A stretch of 13,806 bases of DNA from Oscillospiraceae bacterium (GTDB lineage Bacteria > Bacillota > Clostridia > Christensenellales > Aristaeellaceae). A program made the position numbers and the translations under genes. Under the pieces are notes generated by a model that made no database searches, had not been told where the DNA came from, and worked only from the letters and a program-made list of their open reading frames with translations. The stretch lies in assembly GCA_031282605.1 (NCBI GenBank), contig JAITDK010000275.1, positions 1 through 13,806 of the forward strand. The letters run 5' to 3'. Below, one piece after another: positions 1 to 6,224 of this stretch (position 1 is the stretch's first letter; each line of letters begins with the position of its first letter).

Positions 1-997
1 CAATCTTCTCGCGCACCTTTGCCATAGTGCGAGCCGCTATACGAGCCGCGCGCTCCGCGCCGTCTTTGAGCACACGGTTCAACACCGCTTGATCAGCCAT
101 CCACCGCCTGTGCTCGGCCTGTATCGGCGCGAGCGCCTCTATACACGCCTCCGCCGCCTCGGCCTTCAACACGCCATAACCCTTGCCCGCGTAGTCCGCC
201 TCTATCGAGTCTATCCCCCGCCCTGTCAGTATGCTCAATATCGACATCAGGTTGGACACCCCTGGCCTATTCTCCGGATCATACTTGACGCACGCCTCGG
301 AATCCGTCACAGCCCGCTTCATCTTCTTGCGTATCACGTCCGGCGGATCCAGCATCCCTATAAACGTATCCTCCGGATCGGACTTGCTCATCTTGCGCGA
401 CGGATCCTTCAGCGATAGTATCTTAGCGCCCAGTTTCGGGATATACGGTTCCGGCACGACGAATACGTCGCCGTAAATACTATTGAACCTGATCGCTATG
501 TCGCGCGTAATCTCCAAATGCTGCTTCTGGTCAGCCCCGACAGGCACCATATCGGTCTGATACAGCAGTATATCCGCCGCCATCAGCACCGGATACGTAA
601 ACAACCCGGCGTTTATGTTGTCCGCGTGTTTCGCCGATTTATCCTTATACTGGGTCATCCGCTGCAACTCGCCCATGTATGTAAAGCAATTCAACGCCCA
701 TGCCAGCTCCGTGTGCGCCGGCACATGCGACTGACAGTACAGTACATTTTTATTTGGATCCAGTCCCACGGCCAGATACAGCGCGGCCAACTCGCTGATG
801 TTGCGCCGCAGTTCCGTCGGATCCTGCCTCACCGTTATCGCGTGCATATCAACCACGCAGTACAAACTGTTGTAGTTATCTTCCAGTAACTTAAAATTGC
901 GCAGCGAGCCGATATAGTTCCCCAGCGTAAGCCGCCCCGATGGCTGAATACCGGAGAATATAACGGGTTTTTTAGGCGTTTTAATTCCGTCCTGCAT
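1..997 (-). CDS. trpS: Tryptophanyl-tRNA synthetase (3' end cut by window edge)
   Basis: Cytoplasmic class I aminoacyl-tRNA synthetase that charges tRNA-Trp with tryptophan using ATP. I translated the minus strand by hand: 332 codons stay open from the ATG at 997 to the window edge. The nucleotide-binding HIGH-like motif is PSGRLTLGNY (residues 19-28, with TLGN in the HIGH position as in Bacillus TrpS), and the second signature KMSKS is at 202-206. The family blocks TYPVLMAADILLY (about 134-146) and VGADQKQHLE (about 153-162) are intact. Bacterial TrpS is about 330-345 residues and the read ends in the usual C-terminal KVREKI region, so probably only about 5-10 residues are missing. The ATG is preceded by a GAGGTG ribosome binding site and a good promoter in the 88-bp gap after the pseudouridine synthase gene. 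That short leader has no room for a T-box. Confidence 0.97.
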   Translation of the reverse strand, partial: MQDGIKTPKKPVIFSGIQPSGRLTLGNYIGSLRNFKLLEDNYNSLYCVVDMHAITVRQDPTELRRNISELAALYLAVGLDPNKNVLYCQSHVPAHTELAWALNCFTYMGELQRMTQYKDKSAKHADNINAGLFTYPVLMAADILLYQTDMVPVGADQKQHLEITRDIAIRFNSIYGDVFVVPEPYIPKLGAKILSLKDPSRKMSKSDPEDTFIGMLDPPDVIRKKMKRAVTDSEACVKYDPENRPGVSNLMSILSILTGRGIDSIEADYAGKGYGVLKAEAAEACIEALAPIQAEHRRWMADQAVLNRVLKDGAERAARIAARTMAKVREKI

Positions 998-1033
998 GAT
1001 GCCCACCTCATTATTCAGTATAAACACTGCCTT

Positions 1034-1062
1034 AGTATATCATACTGCACGCCGTGCTACAA
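1034..1062 (-). promoter_or_regulatory. Predicted sigma-A promoter of trpS
   Basis: Reading the minus strand, TTGTAG (1057-1062) and TATACT (1034-1039) are separated by 17 bp, close to the sigma-A consensus. Transcription would start near 1027 and give a leader of about 30 nt before the trpS ATG at 997. That leader is too short for a T-box or an attenuator. Confidence 0.6.
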
Positions 1063-1085
1063 CTGTTCTGCATTTCAAAACATTA

Positions 1086-1814
1086 TTAATCAACTGTACC
1101 CCATCTCATCAGCCCTATCTCCCGCGTATCATAATCCGCAGCGAACGGCGCGCGAACCCAGAACGCCTGACCGCTCAACCCTGCCAGGTATCCCCCCGTC
1201 TCGCCGAAGACCATCCCAACGGCCCACAATCGCTGCGCCCTTACCCGTCGTTCCCGGTTCACGCGCCTATCGCCATACTTGTCGTCGCCCAATATCGGCC
1301 AGCCCGCCGCCGACATCTGCGCGCGAATCTGATGCGTTCGCCCCGTCAGCAAGCGCGCCGCGACGAGACACGTTCCCCCTTCCAACCGTTTGACCGCACT
1401 GTACAGCGTGCGCGCCAGCTTCGCACCGGGGGCAGGACGATCATACACCCTCGCGAACGAATGGGCGGAGTCTTTCGTCATGTAGCCGATCAATTCACCC
1501 GACGCGGGTTTCGGCGCACATATCGTCTCGCACAGGTATACCTTGGTAATGACTCCACCCCTGCTAGACGATACGCCCGCTTCAGTCCCGCCGCGAAACA
1601 ACACGAACGCCGCGTCGCGAGCCTCGACCGTTTTCGCGAGCAACACCAACCCGCCCGTCATCGTATCCAAGCGATGGCAGGCATAAACCACGCCGCAGTG
1701 CGCGCTCACCTCTCCGATAAGCGAGCGGCCGGCGTCACCGTCCGGCTCGACGGGTAGGCGCTGGGGTTTGTTGACGATTACGACGTTGCTGTCCTCGAAT
1801 AAAAACTCTAGCAT
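1086..1814 (-). CDS. RluA-family pseudouridine synthase
   Basis: Predicted to convert uridine to pseudouridine in rRNA or tRNA; the target base cannot be read from sequence. The 242-residue protein carries the family signature HRLDTMTGGL at about 47-56, where Asp50 is the expected catalytic nucleophile. The canonical form is HRLDxxTSGL, so the Ser is replaced by Gly here. The second conserved block TGRTHQIR is at 157-164, followed by GDDKYG at 176-181. There is no N-terminal S4 RNA-binding domain, as in short RluA or RluC/D-like paralogues of Clostridia. The protein starts directly at the family core (LFEDSNVVIVNKP), which supports the ATG at 1814, although no clear Shine-Dalgarno sequence precedes it. 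It lies upstream of trpS in the same direction, but trpS has its own promoter, so co-transcription is optional. Confidence 0.9.
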   Translation of the reverse strand: MLEFLFEDSNVVIVNKPQRLPVEPDGDAGRSLIGEVSAHCGVVYACHRLDTMTGGLVLLAKTVEARDAAFVLFRGGTEAGVSSSRGGVITKVYLCETICAPKPASGELIGYMTKDSAHSFARVYDRPAPGAKLARTLYSAVKRLEGGTCLVAARLLTGRTHQIRAQMSAAGWPILGDDKYGDRRVNRERRVRAQRLWAVGMVFGETGGYLAGLSGQAFWVRAPFAADYDTREIGLMRWGTVD

Positions 1815-1937
1815 AAATGCAAAATAGTGTTGCTTTTTAGGGTGGATTGAGCATAATTAAAAAGTTGAGTTCTCCCATCCCGGGACGCCGCCTCCATTTT
1901 GCATGGTTATACTACCCATATGAACGAACGGCGCGAC

Positions 1938-2213
1938 TCAACACGCGTTCACCGGATGCTCTTTCTTATAGCGGATGAGCGCGCGGGCCAGCTGATCGGG
2001 GCAGGAGGTACCGTTGCGGCATTGAATCCCCTTGAGCAGACTGATCACGCGATCGACGTCCTGACCGATAACCAGCTGGCTGATGCCCGTCAGATTACCA
2101 GTGCAACCCTGGTCGAACGCGCAAGATCTGATAACCCCGTCCTCGATCGTTAGATCCAGGCGCTTGGAGCATGTCCCCTTCGTGAGGTATGAAATCGTCG
2201 ATTCCTTAGCCAT
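1938..2213 (-). CDS. TSCPD domain / TIGR03905 small four-cysteine protein
   Basis: A 91-residue protein of a conserved but functionally uncharacterised family widespread in Clostridia. It is recognised by the diagnostic TSCPDQLA string at residues 69-76 and the block GCTGNLTGISQLV at 36-48. Cys15, Cys37, Cys65 and Cys71 match the four family cysteines and could bind a metal or Fe-S cluster (inference). Cys31 and the C-terminal Cys91 are extra. I chose the ATG at 2213: it has AAAAGGCGG about 11 nt upstream and gives the normal family N-terminus (a short tail before YLTKGTCS). An in-frame ATG at 2243 would add ten residues (MVSEKAVDAA) but has no ribosome binding site and lies only about 12 nt after the predicted transcription start. 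The gene is divergent from the YwaF-like gene. Confidence 0.88.
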   Translation of the reverse strand: MAKESTISYLTKGTCSKRLDLTIEDGVIRSCAFDQGCTGNLTGISQLVIGQDVDRVISLLKGIQCRNGTSCPDQLARALIRYKKEHPVNAC

Positions 2214-2262
2214 AGCCGCATCAACCGCCTTTTCAGAAACCATAATATGTGTTACAAAGTTT

Positions 2263-2292
2263 ATTATATCATTGGAGGCCGCGCAAATGCAA
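2263..2292 (-). promoter_or_regulatory. Predicted promoter of the TSCPD gene, overlapping the ywaF-like start
   Basis: On the minus strand a perfect -10 box TATAAT (2263-2268) follows TTGCAT (2287-2292) with an 18-bp spacer. The -35 hexamer covers the start codon of the divergent YwaF-like gene (ATG at 2287-2289), and its ribosome binding site (GGAGG, 2274-2278) falls in the spacer. Expression of the two genes may therefore be mutually coupled (inference). Confidence 0.55.
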
Positions 2293-2961
2293 CAGCTGAT
2301 ACTATGCGCAGCGTATTCGATAATCGTGTATGGATTGCGCCGCCGGCAATGGAACGCGCGGCTGGTTCTGCGCGGAGTGTCGGTGTGGCTCGCAGCGCTG
2401 ACGGTACTGCAAATCACGCTGGTGCCGTTGCAAGGCGCCAGTGTGCTGCGCAACGCGCTGCCATTCCATCTGTGCAGTTTCACAGTGATGCTGACGATAC
2501 CTATGCTGTGGTTCAGGCATGAACGGCTGTTCCAATTCTGCTGGTTCCTCGGGATGCCCGCCGCGCTGACCGCGTTGATATTCCCCGCGGTAGGGTACTC
2601 GCCATGGCCGACGCTGGCACGGTGGCTGTTCCTGACGATTCACGCGACGATAACGTTCGCTCCGCTTATGATGTACGCGAGCGGATCACGACCGCGCCGC
2701 GAAGGGGTGTGGACGACGCTGCTGATAGGCAACGCAATGATGCTCGGCGCGCTGATCATGAACCGGACGTTCGGCGCGAACTACATGTTCCTATCCAGCG
2801 CACCCGACGGAACGCCGCTTACATACCTTGCCGCAAACGGCAAGGCGGCGTATCTGGCCGCGTTGGAGTGCGTCGCGTTGCTGCTGACGCGCGCGCTGTC
2901 GAGGTTGACCATCCGCGGCGGCGGCATGATCCGTCATAAACAAATCAATCCTCAACGCTGA
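2287..2961 (+). CDS. YwaF/TIGR02206-family integral membrane protein
   Basis: A 224-residue polytopic membrane protein, predicted to have about six or seven transmembrane helices. It matches the uncharacterised YwaF/TIGR02206 (TP0381) family, distantly related to eukaryotic TMEM164. Visible family features are LPFHLCSF at about 58-65, a Pro/Gly-rich second half with FPAVGYSPWPT (about 100-110), and the diagnostic NRTFGANYMFLSSAP segment (about 159-173). The reading frame is open much further upstream, but only the ATG at 2287 has a ribosome binding site (TTGGAGG, 8 nt away) and begins at the first hydrophobic helix (MQQLILCAAYS). The 3' end overlaps the convergent DUF4364 gene by 17 bp. The biochemical function is unknown. 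Confidence 0.88.
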   Translation: MQQLILCAAYSIIVYGLRRRQWNARLVLRGVSVWLAALTVLQITLVPLQGASVLRNALPFHLCSFTVMLTIPMLWFRHERLFQFCWFLGMPAALTALIFPAVGYSPWPTLARWLFLTIHATITFAPLMMYASGSRPRREGVWTTLLIGNAMMLGALIMNRTFGANYMFLSSAPDGTPLTYLAANGKAAYLAALECVALLLTRALSRLTIRGGGMIRHKQINPQR

Positions 2962-3472
2962 GCGTTCGCAGTATATGACCGTACAGTGCGCTGGCGTTGC
3001 GCGACCATGCCTTGCAGAAACGCTCCGCGCGAAGATCGTCCGGAGCGCGCACGGTCAGCGACATCAATTCCTCGTCCTGCTCCATGATGGATAGATGAAC
3101 CGCGCGCGCTCCGTCCTCGAGCGATTCGATACGATGCACAACGTGCTGCTCATGGCTGAACCGCGCGCGCCATCCTATCAGCGCGTCGTCGATGCTGACC
3201 CGCCGCGAGTATGGTATCCGCTTCTGGAACAGATCCAGCGTTTGGATGCCCGCGATGGACGGCTGGTACAGCACACCCAACGGATGCAGTTGCTTGCGCA
3301 GCAGTCCGTTCTCGCGCAATTCAGCCAGCGCCAGTTGCAGATCGATATAGTTCATCTGGTCGCGATCGACGAAAAACCGCAACAACTGTTCGGCGGTGGT
3401 CGGGCCAAGCCCGTGCATCGCGTACAGCAGCAGCAGTTTATCCTCGGTGTGCGATCCTTTTCTTTGTATCAT
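2945..3472 (-). CDS. DUF4364 family protein
   Basis: A 175-residue soluble protein of a family restricted mainly to Clostridia, with no established function. The N-terminal part has the family look KLLLLYAMHGLGPTTAEQLL then QMNYIDLQLALAELRENGLL, which resembles a winged-helix DNA-binding fold. A transcriptional role is plausible but unproven. The ATG at 3472 (MIQRKGSHTEDK) is chosen because GGGAGG lies 11 nt upstream; a TTG at 3493 in the same frame would start inside that ribosome binding site region. Upstream is a 13-bp tandem repeat and then the terminator of the HPr-like gene, so this gene probably has its own promoter, which I could not locate. It ends inside the 3' end of the convergent YwaF-like gene. 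Confidence 0.85.
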   Translation of the reverse strand: MIQRKGSHTEDKLLLLYAMHGLGPTTAEQLLRFFVDRDQMNYIDLQLALAELRENGLLRKQLHPLGVLYQPSIAGIQTLDLFQKRIPYSRRVSIDDALIGWRARFSHEQHVVHRIESLEDGARAVHLSIMEQDEELMSLTVRAPDDLRAERFCKAWSRNASALYGHILRTLSVED

Positions 3473-3571
3473 GCCTATATTAACCTCCCGCAAGAAGGCG
3501 GTGCGGCGTCAGCCTCGCCTTCCGGCTGGGGGACTTGGGTTGATTTCGCCGGCTCCGTTGATCGACGCCGA

Positions 3572-3625
3572 CTCAACCAACCTAGACTTAATCAACCTAC
3601 TTAATCAACCTACTAAATCGACCTA
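3572..3625. repeat. Degenerate 13-bp tandem repeat
   Basis: The unit CTTAATCAACCTA occurs perfectly at 3587-3599 and 3600-3612. Close variants lie at 3572-3584 (11 of 13 identical, followed by 2 extra bases) and 3613-3625 (CTAAATCGACCTA, 11 of 13). A further decayed copy may follow up to 3640. It lies in the intergenic space upstream of the DUF4364 gene and next to the HPr-like gene's terminator. Confidence 0.8.
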
Positions 3626-3639
3626 AAAAACCGACTTAA

Positions 3640-3670
3640 TAAAAGAAAACCGTTCGCTCGCGGCGAACGG
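3640..3670 (-). terminator. Rho-independent terminator of the HPr-like gene
   Basis: On the minus strand an 8-bp perfect stem (CCGTTCGC / GCGAACGG, 3650-3657 with 3663-3670) with a 5-nt loop is followed directly by TTTTCTTTTA. It sits 12 bp beyond the HPr-like stop codon. Confidence 0.88.
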
Positions 3671-3682
3671 CCGTCTGTCGGG

Positions 3683-3910
3683 TTACGCATAGAACGGCTT
3701 GATCTGCTCAAGCAGGTCTTCGCAGTCGTCCGAGTAAATCTCCAGCGTGATCGGGTGAGACAGATCCAGGCTGAATATACCTAGGATCGATTTCGCGTCC
3801 ACGACATGACGTCCGGCGCGTAAATCCATATCATACCCGTAACGGCTGACGATGTTGACGAAGTTCTTCACGTTCTCCGCCAAGCTGAGCTTGATGTTGA
3901 CAGATTTCAT
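3683..3910 (-). CDS. HPr-like protein lacking the phosphorylatable histidine
   Basis: A 75-residue protein with the HPr fold signature but not the PTS phosphotransfer site. Aligned by eye to Bacillus HPr with offset 5, SRYGYDMDL and DAKSILGIFSL match SKYDADVNL and NLKSIMGVMSL without gaps. The residue at the His15 position is Leu10 and at the Arg17 position is Glu12. The regulatory serine (Ser46 in HPr) is conserved as Ser41 in AKSILG. It therefore cannot carry phosphate from Enzyme I but could be a Crh-like or HPr-kinase-linked regulatory protein (inference). The start is the ATG at 3910, with GGAG 9 nt upstream; a GTG at 3916 is too close to that site. The gene is monocistronic, with its own promoter, a folded leader and a terminator. 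Similar His-less paralogues are common in Clostridia. Confidence 0.85.
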   Translation of the reverse strand: MKSVNIKLSLAENVKNFVNIVSRYGYDMDLRAGRHVVDAKSILGIFSLDLSHPITLEIYSDDCEDLLEQIKPFYA

Positions 3911-3930
3911 ACGCACTCACTCCTTCTATT

Positions 3931-3985
3931 GGGACGAGGAGTTTTCTCCAGAGTCCCCGAATGGGTGGGGTTTCACCCCACACCC
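3931..3985 (-). promoter_or_regulatory. Structured 5' leader of the HPr-like gene (two hairpins)
   Basis: Two stem-loops lie between the predicted transcription start (near 3991) and the ribosome binding site. Hairpin 1 (3963-3985) pairs GGGTGGGGT with ACCCC and ACCC, with a 2-nt bulge and a 3-nt loop. Hairpin 2 (3931-3957) pairs GGGAC with GTCCC and GGAG with CTCC around a 4-nt loop, with a small internal loop. Hairpin 2 ends about 10 nt before the GGAG site. It may be regulatory or may be a dispersed palindromic repeat. No known riboswitch class was recognised. Confidence 0.5.
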
Positions 3986-3997
3986 GAACGCAAAACC

Positions 3998-4026
3998 ATC
4001 ATACCATACATTCCCATGGAAAGCAA
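3998..4026 (-). promoter_or_regulatory. Predicted sigma-A promoter of the HPr-like gene
   Basis: On the minus strand TTGCTT (4021-4026) and TATGAT (3998-4003) are spaced by exactly 17 bp. The implied start near 3991 gives a leader of about 80 nt that contains the two hairpins. Confidence 0.6.
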
Positions 4027-4043
4027 CTGGCAAACCGAAAGTT

Positions 4044-4123
4044 GTCTGGATTTAGATTTTTAGCGGCCATCGGCGTTAGGGAATGCGATTCTTAACACTC
4101 CTCGTTATTGTAAACATCCAGAC
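4044..4123. promoter_or_regulatory. Candidate operator: separated inverted repeat upstream of the ABC/GRE operon
   Basis: GTCTGGAT (4044-4051) and its exact reverse complement ATCCAGAC (4116-4123) lie 64 bp apart, upstream of the first permease gene. The second arm is about 25 bp before the putative -10 box. This would suit a looping AraC-type regulator, but an 8-bp match can occur by chance. Confidence 0.3.
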
Positions 4124-4147
4124 TATCCATACGCTTGACGGATCGTA

Positions 4148-4153
4148 TATAAT
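4148..4153 (+). promoter_or_regulatory. Putative -10 box of the ABC transporter/GRE operon
   Basis: A perfect TATAAT lies 39 bp before the ATG of the first permease. No good -35 hexamer is present at 16-18 bp; TTGACG at 4135-4140 is too close. A weak -35 is what one expects of an activator-dependent promoter, and an AraC-type regulator is encoded at the end of the operon (inference). Confidence 0.45.
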
Positions 4154-4192
4154 GTATTCGCTGCCCTATTAGTCGCGGAGGAGGGATCATAC

Positions 4193-5176
4193 ATGCGCGC
4201 GAAGGCGTTCGCTCCCGCGTTAGGACAGGGCTCGCCCGCGTCGACGTTCCGCGCTCGGCCTGGATTTTTGCACGAGATGGCGCTGCGTCCCTCTCTCTAT
4301 CTGATGGTTCTTCCTGGCGTGCTGTTCTTTCTGATATTCAACTACCTGCCTATGGTGGGTCTGGCCATCGCGTTTGTGGACTACAGTCCCATCGCGCCGT
4401 TCTTCGGGCTGGGAAGCCGGTTCGTCGGATTCGAGAATTTCCGCTTCTTTTTTACATCCAACGAATGGAGCCGCATCACGCTGAACACGTTTTACCTGAA
4501 CGCGCTGTTCATATCAACAGGACTGATCACCCAGATGCTGCTCGCGGTCGGTCTGAACGAGATGCGCGTCCAGGGTGTGAAGCGCGTCTCTCAAACCCTT
4601 ATGTTCCTGCCCAACTTCATATCGTGGACGGTTGTGTCAGTGTTCTCGATAGCGCTGTTCTCGACCAATGAAGGGCTGATCAATAAGTTCATAATGGCGT
4701 TCGGTGGGAAGTCCGTCAATTTCTACCAAACCTCGTCCGTGTGGCCAGGACTTCTGGTCGCGCTGCGGCTATGGAAAGGCGCGGGGTTCGGCACGGTCAT
4801 ATACCTGTCCACGATCGCGGGTATCAGCCATGAGATATACGAGGCGGCCACCATCGACGGCGCGAGCCGCATGGGTCGCATCCGCTACGTGACGCTGCCG
4901 CTGCTCAAGACCACGACGGCGATACTGCTGATAATGAGTATCGGCGGCATATTCAACGGCGACTTCGGCATGATATACGCTCTTATCGGCGACAACCCGA
5001 TGCTGCGCTCTACGACCGACGTCATCGATACGTACGTCTATCGCGCGCTGAGGCTGAACAACGATTACGGCATGTCGGCGGCGGTCGGCCTGTTCCAGTC
5101 AATCATGGGGTTTGTGTTCGTCGTCGGAGCGAACGCCATAGCGAAGAGGCTGGATTCAGAATCGGCCCTGTTCTAG
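4193..5176 (+). CDS. ABC sugar transporter permease, LplB-type (COG4209)
   Basis: A 327-residue inner-membrane permease of the carbohydrate-uptake ABC family used for oligosaccharides and related compounds. After a basic cytoplasmic leader of about 35 residues comes the family opening LYLMVLPGVLFFLIFNYLPMVG, then NTFYLNALFISTG and FLPNFISWTVV. The EAA loop that contacts the ATPase is EAATIDGASRMGRIRYVTLP (about 217-236). The start ATG is preceded by a strong GGAGGAGGG site with 7-nt spacing. It is the first gene of the proposed operon, paired with the second permease and the binding protein. No ATPase gene is present, so the ATP-hydrolysing subunit must come from elsewhere, as with MsmX in Bacillus. 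The substrate cannot be read from the sequence. Confidence 0.93.
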   Translation: MRAKAFAPALGQGSPASTFRARPGFLHEMALRPSLYLMVLPGVLFFLIFNYLPMVGLAIAFVDYSPIAPFFGLGSRFVGFENFRFFFTSNEWSRITLNTFYLNALFISTGLITQMLLAVGLNEMRVQGVKRVSQTLMFLPNFISWTVVSVFSIALFSTNEGLINKFIMAFGGKSVNFYQTSSVWPGLLVALRLWKGAGFGTVIYLSTIAGISHEIYEAATIDGASRMGRIRYVTLPLLKTTTAILLIMSIGGIFNGDFGMIYALIGDNPMLRSTTDVIDTYVYRALRLNNDYGMSAAVGLFQSIMGFVFVVGANAIAKRLDSESALF

Positions 5177-5187
5177 TCAGGCCGTAA

Positions 5188-5257
5188 GTCTGTTCAGTCA
5201 GACTGATAGTCTGTTGCTGCAAGGCGGTTGAAACGGCGGTCTGTTCTAGCGTCTGTT
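5188..5257 (+). repeat. Four GTCTGTT direct repeats between the permease genes
   Basis: The heptamer GTCTGTT occurs at 5188-5194, 5209-5215, 5239-5245 and 5251-5257, with steps of 21, 30 and 12 bp (all multiples of three). CTGTTCTAG at the first permease's stop (5169-5177) recurs at 5241-5249. The 110-bp gap is unusually long for this operon and may be a decayed duplicated coding tail (inference). Confidence 0.5.
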
Positions 5258-5286
5258 TGGATATAACCGGGGAAGGAGGCGGCGAT

Positions 5287-6180
5287 TTGCGCAAGGAATC
5301 CTTGGCCGACCGCGCGACCGTCGCGGGTTTCACCATCGTATGCGCGCTGTTCGGGTTGATGTGCCTAACGCCGCTGTGGGTGGCGCTAGTCGCGTCGTTC
5401 TCCAACGAATATGCGCTGATCCGCTCGGGTTATCAGATATGGATCAATCAGTTGGACTTTACCAGCTATCGGCTGATATTCAGCGGCAGCGACGACGTCC
5501 TGCGCGCATACGGCGTAACGATCCTTACGACCGCGCTGGGCGTCGGAACCACGCTGTTCCTGACGGCGCTGACCGCGTTCCCGCTGTCGCTGCGCTCGAT
5601 GCGCTACCGCGGCGCTATATCGTTCTTCGCCTACTTCACAATGCTGTTCAACGGCGGACTGGTGCCCAACTATATCCTGACCGTGCGCTTCCTCCACCTG
5701 AAGAACAACCTGCTCGTGCTGATCATCCCCGCCGCGCTGAACGCGTATAACCTCTTCCTGATGCGCAACTATTTCCAAACCTTGCCGGAATCGCTGGCGG
5801 AATCAGCCAAGATCGACGGCGCGGGCGACTTTCGCATATTCCGCTCGATCGCGCTGCCGCTGGCGAAACCCATCCTAGCGACGATCGGACTGTTCGCCGC
5901 GATGGGTTATTGGAACGAATGGTACCGCGTGCTGCTGTACATCGATCGGCGCAGTATGTTCACGCTACAGTTCCTTATAATGAAACTGCAGCAGCAGGTG
6001 GACTTCCTTAGTTCGTCCATGAACCCGCAGGCTCGGCAATCGCTGGGGAACATCCCGATACCGACGATAGGGATACGCCTGGCGACCGCGATGGTCTCCA
6101 TCGGCCCGATCGTTCTGCTGTACCCATTCCTGCAGCGGTACTTTATCGGAGGTATTCTAATCGGATCCGTCAAAGGCTGA
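5287..6180 (+). CDS. ABC sugar transporter permease, YtcP/LplC-type (COG0395)
   Basis: A 297-residue second permease that should dimerise with the upstream LplB-type permease. It shows the first membrane helix (VAGFTIVCALFGLMCLTPLW), the typical FSNEYALIRSGYQIW segment, TMLFNGGLVPNY, and the EAA loop SLAESAKIDGAGDFRIFRSI (about residues 169-188). The C-terminus YPFLQRYFIGGILIGSVKG is the family's usual ending. I place the start at the TTG at 5287, because AAGGAGG lies 7 nt upstream and it gives a normal N-terminus (RKESLADR). The frame is open to a TTG at 5257, but that one has no ribosome binding site. The next gene follows after 44 bp with its own strong ribosome binding site. Confidence 0.93.
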   Translation: MRKESLADRATVAGFTIVCALFGLMCLTPLWVALVASFSNEYALIRSGYQIWINQLDFTSYRLIFSGSDDVLRAYGVTILTTALGVGTTLFLTALTAFPLSLRSMRYRGAISFFAYFTMLFNGGLVPNYILTVRFLHLKNNLLVLIIPAALNAYNLFLMRNYFQTLPESLAESAKIDGAGDFRIFRSIALPLAKPILATIGLFAAMGYWNEWYRVLLYIDRRSMFTLQFLIMKLQQQVDFLSSSMNPQARQSLGNIPIPTIGIRLATAMVSIGPIVLLYPFLQRYFIGGILIGSVKG

Positions 6181-6224
6181 CGGTACGGTCTATGAATAAT
6201 TATGAATCACGAGGAGGTATCACC

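Noticed and set aside
996..1757. Large plus-strand open frame opposite the pseudouridine synthase gene
   Set aside because: It is an Arg/Pro/His-rich shadow of the real minus-strand gene, which has clear family motifs. High GC keeps shadow frames open.
1857..1919. Possible 20-residue minus-strand peptide between the TSCPD and pseudouridine synthase genes (contains GGGVPGWENSTF)
   Set aside because: An ATG and stop exist and the peptide looks protein-like, but neither its ATG nor the internal ATG has a ribosome binding site, and nothing else supports translation. Conservation would be needed.
2083..2286. N-terminal extension of the YwaF-like gene (open frame from 2083)
   Set aside because: It is antisense to the TSCPD gene. 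The ATG at 2287 has a strong ribosome binding site and starts at the first membrane helix.
2214..2483. Long N-terminal extension of the TSCPD gene (open frame to 2483)
   Set aside because: The extra residues do not match the family, run antisense through the YwaF-like gene, and lie upstream of the predicted promoter of the TSCPD gene.
3572..3640. CRISPR array
   Set aside because: The repeat units are 13 bp and directly adjacent with no spacers, so this is a simple tandem repeat.
3852..4055. Plus-strand 67-codon frame across the HPr-like leader
   Set aside because: It covers the 3' half of the leader hairpins and the HPr start region, has no ribosome binding site, and matches nothing.
4135..4140. 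TTGACG as the -35 box for the permease operon
   Set aside because: It is only 7 bp from the TATAAT at 4148 and no -10-like sequence lies 16-18 bp downstream of it.
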